A stretch of 64,000 bases of DNA from Phymatolithon calcareum (GCA_977006965.1 CDRMUB010000005.1:1-64000), one strand, 5' to 3'; shown: positions 21,640-33,300, counted from the first letter of the stretch. Numbers and translations: made by a program. The notes: a model not told the origin generated them from the sequence alone.

Positions 21640-22845
21640 CGTAATCGCCCTTCTCGTAATTTCGAAATCCTCTCACAAGAATATTTTTCAGAGCCCCCGC
21701 TCTGTGGCTTCCGCGAAATGCCGTACAGCAACGTTTTAATCTGCTCTGGCAGGGTGAGTGACCTTTGAATGAATATGCCCGAAATGTCCATTGCGCGCAG
21801 CCTCAAGAAAGAAAAAATGCGTCTCGTTCGGCTTTCGAGGTAACCCACATACCTCGTGAAACATCACGTCGAGATTGTACATCGCTTCCGGTACATTTGC
21901 TTCAGCTTCCTGTTGGAAATGCGTTTCTGCAGGTTTCGGGCCTTTGCCATTCTTATTCCGTGAAGTGTAAGCGTATCTAACTAAATGGTATCTCATTTTC
22001 TCACCGACATGAGCCGCGTTTTGAATTCTTCCCTGGCGCTCTCATTCCGCTAGGCGCGCAAATCCTTAAGTCCCAGATGCGGAAGAGGATATATGCATCC
22101 CGCCCTCACCGCACGCTCAAAACATTCTGGTACCTGGGCCAAGTCCAGGCGAATATTAGGTCATCCATAGTAGTGAAAGTTGCTGATCAAAACTTCGGCT
22201 GCAGTGTCTCTTCTCTGGACTGAGTGACGATAATAATGTAAAATGTCCTGTTGAGTGCTCGGAAGGTGCGTTTTTCAAGACGTCGTTCTCAAAACGGTAG
22301 ACTGATGCGAATCGGCGGATAGTAGTCGACGTAAAAGATTGCCGAGAAGGTCGGGGCTTCTGTCGAAGTGGAGAACCAATCGGATAGAAAACGTGTGCTG
22401 TACAACGGGAACAGTAGCAATTTCCGGAACCGCAAAAGTAAAAAAAGTAGGAAAGTCCTCCTTAAGAATGCTTGAGACTACGGTGCGGCAGCCAGGCAAG
22501 GACAGGCCTTTGCTTTCGCGTGCGTGAGCCTCGTAATGCGGCCGCGAGGCATTGAAAGACCTTCTCATTCGCTCCTGCTGCAACCAGATGTGCCTGTCCC
22601 GCTCCTTAGAGAGTCCACCTCAAGAATTCGTGAGGCTACTGTGCGTCAGCTAGGCAAGGACAGGCCTTTGCTTTCGCGTCCGTCAACCTCGCAGTTCGCC
22701 GCGAGGCAGTGAAAGGCCTTCGCATTAGCGCCTGCTCCATCCAGATGTACCTCTGGCAGCTGTAATCACGGTAGGGTTCGATGCGCTGTGGGTGGCAATC
22801 AATGAGTAGGAGGTATTGCTTAAACTGATGATGTCTCCTATAGAG
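21640..22845 (-). pseudogene. Sel1-like repeat pseudogene, locus B, with an internal tandem duplication
   Basis: The minus strand matches locus A (17536-18432) along its length. Text includes VPEIATVPVVQHTF (about 22430), FERAVRAGCI (about 22115), then NVPEAMYNLDVMFHEVCG with LPRKP (about 21900-21850), AARNGHFG, and NVAVRHFAEATERGL with stops. A segment of roughly 140 bp, from CACATCTGG through GCGAAAGCAAAGGCCTGTCC to the CTTGAGGTGGACT block, is present twice in tandem (about 22600-22740 and 22460-22600) but once in locus A. Stops and shifts show decay. Compare locus A for the family role. Confidence 0.65.
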
Positions 22846-22853
22846 ATTCGGCT

Positions 22854-23032
22854 GGCTCGCATGGCTCCATCGTTCAAATTGTAATGGAAAACTAGGTTGA
22901 TTGGCTCGCATGGCTCCTCAATTTGGACCTTCTGGGAGACCCCTCATTTATGACCTCATTTTGGCAGGTGAACAGCGGAGCCATGCGAGCCAAAGTTGAA
23001 ATTGACATACTTTTCCTGGAGGCATGCGAGCC
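22854..23032. repeat. Four copies of a 15-bp motif, two direct and two inverted
   Basis: GGCTCGCATGGCTCC occurs at 22854-22868 and 22903-22917. Its inverse GGAGCCATGCGAGCC lies at 22977-22991, with a one-base variant at 23018-23032. The set is arranged as a nested inverted repeat around about 22947. Confidence 0.85.
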
Positions 23033-23185
23033 AGCTGCCATTTTCGCCTCTGTGCAAGACCCTCTCAGATGCTCAATTTTATGAGTTTTTCAAGATGGCA
23101 AGATATCATTAAATTCAGCTTGCATCCAAGTCAAGTCTCCCAGCACTCGAGCGTACTTTTTAGTTACTTTTTCGCCGGTCGGCCC

Positions 23186-23572
23186 AGGTGGCGCATTTTT
23201 CCCTTGCTCGCACACTTGCGCGCCTGGTACCTTTTGAAATCTCTCTCCGCGCGCTTTCCAACCGTACCAAGTGCGCAAGTGTGCGCGAAAGTGAACATGG
23301 TGCGCTAGACCACCGGGACTGTTCTCGAATATTATTACAAAACAGGATTCTAAGTTTATGATAGATTAGGAGAAGTAAAAATTAAACTCCAATTTGTAGC
23401 TCCTAAATCTGAAATCTTATTATATATATTTTGGGCGCAATGCCCGACTTCTGGTACACCAACTTCCGGTTAACGCACAGTTACGCGCTTGGTACCGATC
23501 TCTTTGTCTCCGTGAGAACTTTCCATGGGTACCAGGTGTGTAACAGTGCGCGCACGGGAAGTTAATGCGCTG
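23186..23572. repeat. Double-foldback unit X1 (two hairpin elements with a shared spacer)
   Basis: Two imperfect foldback elements lie at 23186-23306 and 23455-23572. Each has 40-45-bp inverted arms, outer end AGCGCACCA-like, inner end GCGCTTGGTACC-like, and a loop of about 30 bases. In the first, GCACACTTGCGCGCCTGGTAC pairs with GTACCAAGTGCGCAAGTGTG. The AT-rich spacer with GGATTCTAA and AACTCCAATTTG is homologous to the spacer of unit X2. No coding sequence is present. They resemble MITE-like foldback elements. Confidence 0.75.
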
Positions 23573-24482
23573 GAAACCATGCGGCATAGGGAATGACCTT
23601 AGAGAGGAAACGCCCATGGCCAATGAGATAAATTTTTCTGCTCTGGTCACCAACCATAATTTGTTTCTTTGAATGCTAGCCAATTAGGAGAAAGTGCCAT
23701 GAATATTACCAATTACAATTACCATCATGGAAACGGCGGCTCGTGGTTGAATTACAGCGAAGGTGTAGTGGAAAAAAAAGTGGTCTATTGGCTATTTGGT
23801 GTGCCTCGCGTATTGGAATGTAATCACGGGTCTGTACTGACAAACAATGAAAATGTCATGTGCAATGTCTAAATTGCGTATGGGTAGAGATCATAAGAGC
23901 TCCGGACTCAAATTAGGGCCTTTCTATTGGCTATTGGTGAGTGCCCGGGATACATCGGTGGCTGACTGCATTAGAATGTAACTGTATGATCGTAGAGTAT
24001 GGTGCTTCCATATGGAATATACGTTATTGTTGTACAATATTCTGTAATGAAAATGCTGGATTCGGGAACGGGTCCTCTTCACTTCAGCTCGTTACATAAT
24101 ATGGTGGCAATTTATTTGTGGAAACTACTGTCTGACAATGCACAATGCTCAAGATTGCGTGATTGATCCTGGCCCTTATAGTATTTCAAGGTGAGGGGCC
24201 TTGCGCCATGCAGAAAATTTAACTGAATATAAAGATGAGTGAAGGGACTGGCTCCAGGATTTTGGGCTCTGTGGAAACCTCTTCAAAATTTTAATGTTCT
24301 TTCAAGTGTTCTCATGGCGCTAGTCCTCCAGAACTTGTTTTTTACTAAAAAGTTGCAGACGCAGTCCCCTACTCGGCGCAATTCCACCAGTGAGTGATAC
24401 GAAGAATTTAATTTACTTCGGATCCTCCTCTCGCACGATAGCAATAGTATTTTATATTAGATTTCGGCAGGGCACAAAAACA
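23573..24482. other. AT-rich, no gene seen
   Basis: No convincing coding frame, RNA gene or repeat beyond the flanking foldback units. The stretch at 23700-24200 holds only short open frames. Confidence 0.4.
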
Positions 24483-24855
24483 TAGTGGGAAGGTTCCTGC
24501 AAATGCAGACTGGCGCGCTTGGTACCGTTGGATGCGCATTCAGAAGCGCTTTCGAACGCTACCGAGCGCGCAAATCTACGCGCAGGGGAACGCTGTGCGC
24601 CAAGCTCGCCCGTTTATGCAAACGTAACAAAAAAATTAGGATTCTAAATTTATTGCAAAGAAATGGAACTCCAATTTGGTCCTTCTATTTTTTAATCTTA
24701 TTTTGTTATTATTTCTCGACGCATTTTCCGAGTTCTATAGCACAATGTTCCCGTTAACGCTCATTTTCAGAGTTGGTACCGATCATCTCGTGTCGATTAG
24801 ACCTTTGTTCCCATACCATGTGCGGAAGTCTTCGTTAACGGGAATTTGGTGCGCT
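24483..24855. repeat. Double-foldback unit X2, homologous to X1
   Basis: Foldback elements at 24483-24603 and 24738-24855 have the same plan and motifs as X1: GCGCTTGGTACCG with its inverse in the first, TTCCCGTTAACG with its inverse AACGGGAA in the second. The spacer again contains GGATTCTAAATTT and AACTCCAATTTGG. Unit starts are 1,297 bp apart (23186, 24483). Confidence 0.75.
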
Positions 24856-25695
24856 AATATCGGCGCCCTCCTTAGAAAAATTAGAAAATTTTGAACCTGT
24901 TCTATTCGCTTTTGTTTTGATATGAGTCTCAAATTTGAATCTTAATACAAATCGAGTGGCTGGAAGCAATCAAGGAGCACCAATGATATGTTTCCATAAG
25001 TATTCGGCGACGAAATGTAATTGGTCTGCATTTTTGAGTATCTGTTATCATTTGTGGGGGATATGACGAGTGGAATGTTGACTCTATTCATTGGCTCTCG
25101 AAACACGGACAAAAAATATCACAGTAGTCGCAAAAGGATAGTCTATCCAATGAAACCTCGCCACTAATGTGTCATTGATGGGGGACATGTATAAATCCAA
25201 TCACCGTAGAACATGAGTGGTGGAAGTTTAGGGGGACTGTAAACGTGAAAAATAAATTACGTAACTCAAATGACACAAGAAGTGCTCGTCATTAGGTACG
25301 AAATTTCATTCACCAATGGAATTCGTGGAATCTATTATGGAGGTGGAGCTTTAAGCCTGTTCTGATACACCTCAACATGCACAGTAAGACACTTTTCCGA
25401 TCACTTCGAAAAAGTGTTAAATTCCTTGACGAAACGAGAAAAAAATATGTAGTGAGATATTAGAAAAAATTTCCGACCAACCAAATAAACTGAAAGTCTT
25501 AATTCTCCTGCGATTCGTGGGTCATTGACAGAGGGATTGAAATTACGTTATAGAGTATAGGGAATGGAAAGTATGGAGTTGCCTGTATAGGGAATAAAGT
25601 GGGACGTAGAAACAGAGATCTTGGCTTTAGTTGAAGTGGACGGGATATAGGGAACAGGGAGGGATGTTGAAGCAGAGATTTATGTTATATTTAGC
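24856..25695. other. AT-rich, no gene; three degenerate telomere-type motifs at the right
   Basis: No gene is seen. TATAGGGAA occurs at about 25557, 25586 and 25646, G-rich on the + strand, within a partly duplicated purine-rich stretch. These may be interstitial remnants of the AATAGGG-type repeat or chance matches. Confidence 0.4.
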
Positions 25696-26511
25696 ATGCC
25701 GCAGATGCACCAGACAAGTCCCTCGTGGCTTACTGCCGAGCAGCATGAACGATTTCGAGCATTCAGTGGAGATATGGAAGCTGTTTCCGGCATTTCTTTG
25801 TGGTTCTTTGCAGTGTCCAGTATTGATGAAAAGGTGATGCTTTCGTGAAAGATCGGGAAAGCTGTGTCATCATTCATTCACGCTGTCATGGTCCTCATGC
25901 TTCTCACTGCAAAAAGAGATCTCCACGAAAGTATCGTGGTGGCAGAGCGTGATGCGAGAGAAGATAAAATAGCGGTGCTAAGAGACGTTAATGGAAACAA
26001 TAGCAATAGTGTGATGACGAGTGAAGAAGGTCCCGTCGTTGTTTCAAGGCTGCTGCCGTGCCTTTCATCGTTACGTTCAGCAGCGAAGGCTGCGTCGATT
26101 GTATCCTCTGTGGTGGAGACCCTGGAGCAGTATTCTACCTTTCCTTTTAACAGCGCACGGAAGAAGACAGAAGATAACAGCTCTACCGTGTCCGTGGTCT
26201 ACTCTTTTCGAGGAGAGCGCGAACGAGCAGTTCAGGCCATCAGAGGAACGATATTGCGTCATTTGGCGACCGGTCGTTGCAATGCGAGGGCGCACATTTG
26301 CATGGAACTTCTATTTCCTTTCAATAAGATCAAGGACTAAAGAACGCTTCGAGAAGAGAAGGATGTAGTATATGAGTTCAAGTTCGGCGCAGCGATATCG
26401 CCAGATGAGAAATTAGTCCCCACCGTAATTGCAGTTGATTGGAGAGACATTGACAAGCATTGTATTGTTTTTAGACATTTTTCAAGTGATTCGAAAGACA
26501 TACTTTTCGAC
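25696..26511 (+). pseudogene. Unidentified protein gene, one frame with two stops
   Basis: From ATG 25696 (MPQMHQTSPSWLTAEQHERF) one frame runs to TGA at 26509-26511, about 271 codons. Only TGA near 25846 and TAA at 26338-26340 break it. Text includes SGISLWFFAV, SLRSAAKAASIVSSVVETL, RERAVQAIRGTIL and, after the second stop, EKDVVYEFKFGAA and VIAVDWRDIDKHC. The length of uninterrupted coding-like frame argues for a recent pseudogene. No family is recognised. Confidence 0.5.
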
Positions 26512-27318
26512 AGGCGGCTTGTTGATGTCTGATATTCGAACAGGATGCTTGCGAATTCGAGAGATAGCAGTTTCTAAAACTTGACGCAGCGAATCGTCCT
26601 TGTATTCGAATTCGCAGACCCAAGTGGGATCAGCCCAGTTCGTGTTTCGCTGATAGACTACAGAAACACATAAATCTTGCACGTTGGCAGAAGGCTCCCC
26701 TCTACGTCACAATACGCGCCGGGAACAAACATCCTTTTCGAAAACGTCGAGGCCTAGGATCTGAGTCGTCGTCATCTGCTTTGCAGATTTTTTTCTCCAT
26801 TTGTAGACACCTTTTTCTAGATTGTTGGTGTCTATAGGCAAAACTTGGCAAATGTCGTAGTAGGTGGTGAAGATGATATCGAATCTTGCAGCGCCACCGG
26901 TATCAAAAATTTCTGCTTAAATGTCCAACGGAAATACGTGAAATTAGAATATAGTGCTTTAGGGGAACTCCTTGCCCAGTATCCTAAAATTTTGAAGAGT
27001 GCAATCGGCTACCTTTGACCTGGGAATAATCTGTCGGAAGGAGTTTGATCTACTTAATGACAGTACCCTGCGAAATATCTCGTGGTGTCCTGCACGTAAA
27101 GCTTGAATGGCATTGTTGCGCGCGAGAAGGATAATCCGGTCTTCTGTTTGCTTTCGGAGAGCTGTCTGCGCGTCACGTTTTGCCTGGCTTTGGGTAAGTT
27201 GCAGTAGAGACGTTGATGACACCTGCTGTGTTAGCAGATCCATTCTGCTGACGTGAGCGTCATGTGCGCGGTGAAGCTTTCTCATATCGTCTCCCAAATC
27301 TGAAATGGTGGACATCAT
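26482..27318 (-). pseudogene. Unidentified protein gene with helical N-terminus, one frame with clustered stops
   Basis: ATG 27318-27316 (MMSTISDLGDDMRKL) starts a helix-rich, Q/A/R-rich segment with coiled-coil character (about residues 1-80), with TAA at 26959. In the same frame, after two more stops within 60 bases, text continues (FDTGGAARFDIIFTTYYDIC, ILGLDVFEKDVC), another TGA, then WADPTWVCEFEYKDD to a stop at 26482. FDTGGA recalls an aspartic-protease DTG, but one match is not enough. The stop cluster could be the scar of an intron or an insertion. Confidence 0.45.
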
Positions 27319-27491
27319 GGGAGCAGAGAGCGATATGAGCTTCCTGCGTATCTGGCGGGTATCTCATCGACCTGTTACAGATCGTCAGCAGGGAATCTGG
27401 CGGGTACCAGCGTGCAGCTCTTATATCATAGAGAATATGCTGCATTCTCAACGATCCATGAGCACGGAATGTGAAAGTCGGTATTTCAATC

Positions 27492-28598
27492 TTTGAAGAC
27501 GAGCCCCTTGAACTTTCAGAGCCGGAAAATAATGACAATGAGGACTCTCATAGCGTGTGTGGCCTCGGTGCTGACCGCAGACGCTGAAAACGCCGATCAT
27601 TATTCTCATGCATCGTTCAATTGTCTCAGTGTCACAAGAACTGGCGCGTCCTATGGGCTATACTGATGACTAATGGCAGTCGAAAGATGACAAAAGATAT
27701 GTACCAGTCCGTTCGAATTTTCATCGAAACATTTCATTCCATGAGTTCCACGACTTGGAAGATGAGCAGTACAGAGGACGAAATCCCGCGTATCCTGAAA
27801 CAGCAAAAGAAAAGATTTCTTCCTAATAAATCTACTATCCAGATATCATTTAAATCCCATGTAATCAACTTTCTAGCACCGCGAGCTCAAGTCCATGTCG
27901 AAGCCTTGAACGTGGCAAAACCAGGCGCTCGTAACAGCTCTCGTAGTAACCCTGGAGATCCGCAAATCACTGTGTGCACGATCCTGCCGAGTGAATATTC
28001 CCGGGTGGACGTCTCCACGCGTAACGTGTGGAAAGCGATGTAGTCAACAGCGTTGTCATCTCAGACCGCTGGTTTCTCTCACGTTCCCGATGTACCTAGC
28101 GTTGAATGTGTGGACACTCTGCCTATAGCAGCAGTAAGAGATTTTTACTACAAGCATAGGAAATGGATGAACATCGACGAAGCAGTTGAATGTGAGCCTT
28201 TCGCATCGTTTGCAAAAATTGGCGGCACTGTGGATTTGGAACTCAATGTGAAGAGGCGTTGCGGGGACGCTTTGCCCTGAGCACTGAAACAGGTGCGTCT
28301 ACTGTTCTTCGCGGAATTATGACTCAAGATGATGAAAGCTTTCAGGAATCGTACACATATGAAACGACGTGTCGTGATAGCCGTATTGCATCATCTCTCG
28401 GATTTATGGACTACACGTCAACGGCAGATAGCGTTACTGTGGACGTACGTACCCTGCTTACCGGAAGGCAGTCTTGTGGGGGGCGAATTTCTTGACGAAC
28501 AAGAAGCTACTGTCTCCGGCCGCAGAAGGGGGATCGTAATGATTTTCTTCTGGCGAGCAGTAAAGTTCTCTACGTGGTGGGAGTCGATTACACTGTAG
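27492..28598 (+). pseudogene. Unidentified protein gene, broken (transposon-like?)
   Basis: One frame from an acidic start (DEPLELSEPENNDNEDS) continues through TGA at 27585-27587 and TAG at 28041-28043 to 28280. It includes NWRVLWAILMTNGSRKMTKDMY, LPNKSTIQISFKSHV and AGFSHVPDVPSVE. Coding then appears in another frame (28259-28495, SFQESYTYETTCRDSR; 28329-28598). The layout resembles the N-terminal part of a large transposon protein, but no catalytic motif is seen and the family is not identified. Confidence 0.4.
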
Positions 28599-31117
28599 AA
28601 CCTATTTGAACTGCACGAGAATTTCTACGTAATGAAATTGCCTCTCATTACGCAGAAATTCTATTGGACACTTGCTTGGAAAAAAGCAGAGCAAATTATC
28701 CTTTTCTGTAAACAAGGGTCTCATAAAAGCAATTTTTTTGTTCGATCATTACACCCTTTAGAGATGCTTATAAATATAACTCTGTTGTTATATAGCAGAG
28801 AGATCCCACTTTCGTCTCTGCCAGGCGCCATTTTTTATACCAAGTCATGAAAGACGAATGAATTTGTCAATAGACATCTCTGTTACAGGATAATCCTGTT
28901 TATAAGCCGACAGCTCTGTACTAACTCTTTGTTTCGTTGTTCACACTTACAGGAGTGTACTTTTTCCAAAGAAACGTTTCGATCAAATTGTCATTGAGAG
29001 AATTTTAAAAGTATTTATTATATTGAAAAGGATTACCCTCATCTATATGTGTGAATCATGTGGAAGATAAGTGTATGGACTGTGTAAACTAAATTTGCAT
29101 TTCTATTCTGATGTTGATCATAAGATATCTGAGAACTAATTTGAACTAATGATTTCAACTGCACATTTTTACTGAAAAAACACAGCAATTGTACAATTTT
29201 TACTCAATATTTTAAGGTAGAGTAATTTATCTGAGATCAAGCCTTGCATTGGCTTTCATCATCGGAAATTCCCTGCTACTTAAGCACACTGAAGCTTTTA
29301 CATCAAAGGCATTTCCTCAAGAAGATTGTGAGATCTTTTATTCGCTTAAGTCCGTCTGTTTTCATGGAGTGTGCCTGCCCAACTGGTAGAACGCCCGTCC
29401 CTTCTTATTGGCCAGCCGTCTGATCCTTCTCTTGCATTTATTATATACATTTGCTTAAGTGATCCAAGTTTGAGAGCCAAATGTACTTGTATCTTGGAGG
29501 TCTCCTCTACTGAACCCGTGCGCGATGAAGCGCCTGGGATTCTAACGGGTAAAGACTCACGAGCTGGAGGTAACGCGCAGTATTTGAAACAAACCAAAAA
29601 TCGCTCCCCACGAGGAGGAATGAGAGTGAGGAGCAACGTCAAATGCGAACGCTGCAAATGCGTAGTTTTACATCGCTGGTCTGCCGCGCGCCATCTCATG
29701 CCATACTTCTAGTAAGCCATGATTTTCGAGTCGTTGAGCGCTAGGAGACCCTTTGCGGAGCTCCTTGCTCGATAATGCATCTAGTGTTCCTCTCGTTTCC
29801 TGTGGATGCGAACTACGACGGCTTCACAAGAGAGGCTACAATTCCAGTTATTTTAAGCATTGCCGTGTTAGAGCGGTAGCAATCCCTTACGTAGAAGTCG
29901 AGGGCGGAGTCGATAATCTTCCTAGCTTGGCTTATTCGGGAGATGGGCCTATGGTTTGCTGCGATGTGGAAGCTCCATCACAGTCTGATGTGTATCCACT
30001 GTAGCATCGTTTCTATACTGGCCAATTTTTTTACGAGTATGGTGATTCTCATCTGTGGAAAAATTCAAAGCGACCAGTTGATTGCAAGTGTTCTGTAACC
30101 TCTTAAGTTAAAGACAAGTTGCGGTGATAGTGCAGTTTCCGAGTGTAGCATAAGTCTCTTTTTCAAAATCTTCGCCTCCTCTGCCTATTCGATGATCTTT
30201 CCATTGAGCTTAGTTGACGTTTTATTTGGAGCTTCGCATAAGGAGACGTTCACTCTCTCGTGAATGATCTACAGCTCTTTTCTCGGACGGGCTTCGAGTG
30301 AATCTCGTGTACTTTTCAGCCTCCGTACGAGGCTTCGCCCCAGGACAGCTTTTCTTCGATTATATTGGAGAATTCGACACATTTAGCTGTACTTGTCCAC
30401 TCTTCTTTTTCCTCGAGTGTCTCCGATTGCCTCAAGAATGTGACAGAGATTGGTACAGCCTAAATTACCTTGCGATATGGACGTTGTTTCTGAGCGTTCC
30501 TTTGAGTGTACGCCTTTGTCAGTTGTTTCCAAGACTAGATCTCCGCCATCCCCTGGTTCTATGAACGCGGGCTCCGGAAATAGAATAACAAACTCGGCTA
30601 CTCTTTTGTCATCTCTGCGAGCATGGTATCTGATGCAGTGTCGTAGGCAAGTTTCAGATCTAGAATCGCCACACAGATCTGCTTCTCCAGCTGCAGGGCT
30701 TTTGGAGGGAGAATCGTCAAGTCAGAGACCTTCCTTCTCTAAGACCCCTGCTCGGATATATTGATCTTGTATTCGACTCCAATTATTTCTTTCCTAGCAC
30801 AAATTCTAATACGCTCACCATATTGTATTTCGCAGTCGGTGCTGAAGTCAAAAATTGTAAAAGCGAACATTCTGAAAAATATATCTGTAAAATCGAGAAC
30901 AATGGACAAAATGGGCCACAGGAAAAGTCGTTTGATCTTTAACTGGACAGATTCCTTTATCTCAAATGCACGACAGCGTGCAGTAATAGCTTGTTTTCGG
31001 GTGTCTCGCACAGTCTCGTCACTAAAGCTCTCTCAGCGGCTACGGCTGCTTGCACAAAAGGTCGGCAATACGGCTACGTTGTGGGGCGGCGTTGTCTGCG
31101 TGGAGGAAGCCGATATC
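28599..31117. other. No convincing gene; scattered open frames
   Basis: Open frames at 29371-29712 (+; ends with a CERCKC-type cysteine pair), 29753-30004 (+) and 30298-30764 (+) show no recognisable domain. 28600-29345 is AT-rich and empty. Some may be worn coding pieces; none can be assigned. Confidence 0.35.
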
Positions 31118-31369
31118 TCACTTTTTAGGTGGGGTAGCATGATTACGCTTGGAAGCCGTCTTGATTCGCTTGAACTTCGTCTCAACTTCAATGCTTGCCT
31201 GAATATACCGGTGCAAGGTACTCTTAGAGACTCTGTATATCAGAGCTGCTTTCCGCACGGAAACACGGCTTCCGCCTTCTTTAAGGCCCTCTACGAGCGC
31301 TACGGCAGCGACCACGCGGCTTATGCGGTCTTCCTTGCTTGACAATGACGGACGAGGGAGATATCCCAT
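31118..31369 (-). pseudogene. Psq/pogo-type helix-turn-helix fragment
   Basis: A short frame (83 residues) from ATG 31369-31367 to TGA at 31118 contains VSVRKAALIYRVSKSTLHRYI. This matches the helix-turn-helix of Pipsqueak/CENP-B-like and pogo-type transposase DNA-binding domains (xSIRxAAxxYgVpxSTLxxri). No catalytic part follows downstream. It is probably the amino-terminal stub of a lost transposase, not obviously related to the two intact elements in this window. Confidence 0.55.
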
Positions 31370-32628
31370 GTTTGAGCTGGTTTAAGAGAAGTACTGCTGC
31401 CTAGAGCTTAGAGGCGGCGATCAGAATTCCGGTACAAAAATGGAGAGATTTGTTCCTCTTCTGGGACTGATACCCACGGCGCTATTTATGTTTCTAGGTG
31501 ATATGCGAGACAGACAAGATCACGTGGTTCTCAATTGCATTCAGTAATTTGCCTTCGGTTTGATCCAGTCTCCTTTCTAGCACGCCTTTCTTCGTAAAAT
31601 TGTCCCTATCAGTAACTTAGCGTATAATAAATATCTATCGTATGGGAATATGTGACACGCAGTAATTAATAATTGCAAAATACATTTTGTTCTATCATAC
31701 ATGTGTTCCTTTGGGTATATTATTTCTGCTGCGGTATTGATCACATGCTTGCTATGTTTGCACACACTTAATACAATCTTTGACCGTGTTCCACCTGTCC
31801 GAAATTTCGCAATTTCGCAATTTCCTGCATTCTCCCGAGATATTATTTGAAACGATATATCTGAGACAAAATTCAATATTAAGCAAGCCAAATCCTGGTA
31901 CATCATCTACGATGTTGTGATGTGGATGCAAGTGCTTCTATTTCAATTAGCGATGAGCCATATGGGAAAAAACGTTTCATGTAGTGTAGGCATAGCTGTA
32001 GCTTACTGGCTAAATAGTCGATACAAAAAGCAGTTCTTCTGACTTGTCAAAGCAGTGTTGGTTAAAGATTTCATTAGGCCCTCTGGAACGTTCATCAATG
32101 TACGCAAACTATATCATTCTGCAGCTAAAATCATGATGAACGAAGTTGTATGCTATTTTTGTAAATGGGCATGGAGGAAATCCGCGTACATCGGTTCTTC
32201 AAACACACGTTTATCGGGACAAAACGCGATTCTCGACGTCCATATACTAGAAGCTCCTCAATATAGATCAAAATAAAGCTTTGTTTTACAAGAGGTGCAT
32301 TATTCTACTTCAAATATACAGAACAAAATTCAGGAATGCCATACTCATGCCGAATTGTCTTTCAGAACCTCTATGTACATAGAGCTTGCAACTTACTCGC
32401 TTTGAGAATTATGAAGTGCCTCCGAAGACTATTGACATTTCTACCAACAAATAGAAAATGCTCAGCAATAAGGCATTATCCAGTTTTCATCAATCCTTCC
32501 TTTTCATTGTTTATTCTCCCCCTTGTCCGCCAGTGAAAAAATTATAACATTCATTAACAGAATGAACTCTCGTTCCCCAGTCTCTTCATCAACTGTGAGC
32601 TGTAGTGACGCCAGAATATTCAAATAAC
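31370..32628. other. AT-rich, no gene seen
   Basis: Only short frames without domains; no RNA genes or repeats recognised. Confidence 0.4.
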
Positions 32629-32635
32629 CTTTCTT

Positions 32636-32956
32636 TCAAGAAATGAGTTCTAAATTCGTTTCGATTTCAACTAGTTGGTTAGTTACAAGTATGATACTCA
32701 TCACGACAGACTGACGGTCACTTGACAGTAATGTCTCTAAGAGTTCTAGATAGCGGCGTTTGTCAACAGGAGCATCATCTTTGCAGTACTGGAACCACGA
32801 CACATTGGGGAAGGTCATGGACAAACGCTTTGCTCCATCCTGGATAGCTGACGACCCAACGACATCGTCAGCTGTAACGAATATAAACCTTTTTGCATTC
32901 GTGAGTAGGCCCTCTCGCGAGCCATGCACGTTGGCGAGGAATAATTGATTCGTCCC
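32636..32956 (-). CDS. Hypothetical protein fragment
   Basis: An open frame from a TGA just upstream (about 32958) to the stop at 32636 encodes about 106 residues with protein-like composition: FLANVHGSREGLLTNAKRF, VSWFQYCKDD, KRRYLELLETLL. There is no upstream ATG in the frame (GTG at 32929 is not a credible eukaryotic start), so it is a fragment or an exon. No family is recognised. Confidence 0.35.
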   Translation of the reverse strand, partial: GTNQLFLANVHGSREGLLTNAKRFIFVTADDVVGSSAIQDGAKRLSMTFPNVSWFQYCKDDAPVDKRRYLELLETLLSSDRQSVVMSIILVTNQLVEIETNLELIS

Positions 32957-33106
32957 GTGTCATAATTATACCAGAACATTTTACTGAAATTCAAGCAATC
33001 CAACACCCCACACGACACCCAAGAGCACAAAACGCTAACGTAGGTGACGACTGAGTTTTTGTCGCACAGAGAGGAAGAAATCTTCTCCATCCAGTATCTT
33101 CAAGGT

Positions 33107-33300
33107 AAACAGACTCTTTGAACCACTAAGCGCCCTCGTCTAGCCCATCAATCAAGCTCCCACAAAGTGAGCTTGGCGCACACTCCTCCGTATAGCCTAC
33201 CTCTCAGAGCCGTTCTTGCGGTCAGCGATCTGTGAGAGGCACCCTACGTGGGGTACCCAATCCTCAGGATTGAATCTAAGAAAAGTACATGGAAAGCCTT
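33107..33300. other. Run of short stem-loops, possible structured RNA
   Basis: Within 120 bases, several inverted repeats sit in series: AAGCTC/GAGCTT (33154-33174), CCTCTCA/TGAGAGG (33200-33239), ACCC/GGGT (33241-33254) and CAATCC/GGATTG (33258-33272). The stretch is less AT-rich than its surroundings and has no coding frame. It matches no RNA family I recognise (not 5S rRNA, tRNA or SRP). Confidence 0.25.

Noticed and set aside
3380-28043. Reassigned stop codons, suggested by many long frames with one or two in-frame TAG, TAA or TGA
   Set aside because: All three stop codons appear inside relics, while intact genes here end in TAG (receptor), TAA (PTRHD1) and TGA (transposases) without internal ones. 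Frameshifts also occur. Pseudogene decay explains it better.
33258-33272. CTGAGGA on the minus strand resembling a hammerhead ribozyme core (CUGANGA)
   Set aside because: No GAAA segment after a closing stem and no cleavage-site stem in the right place were found.
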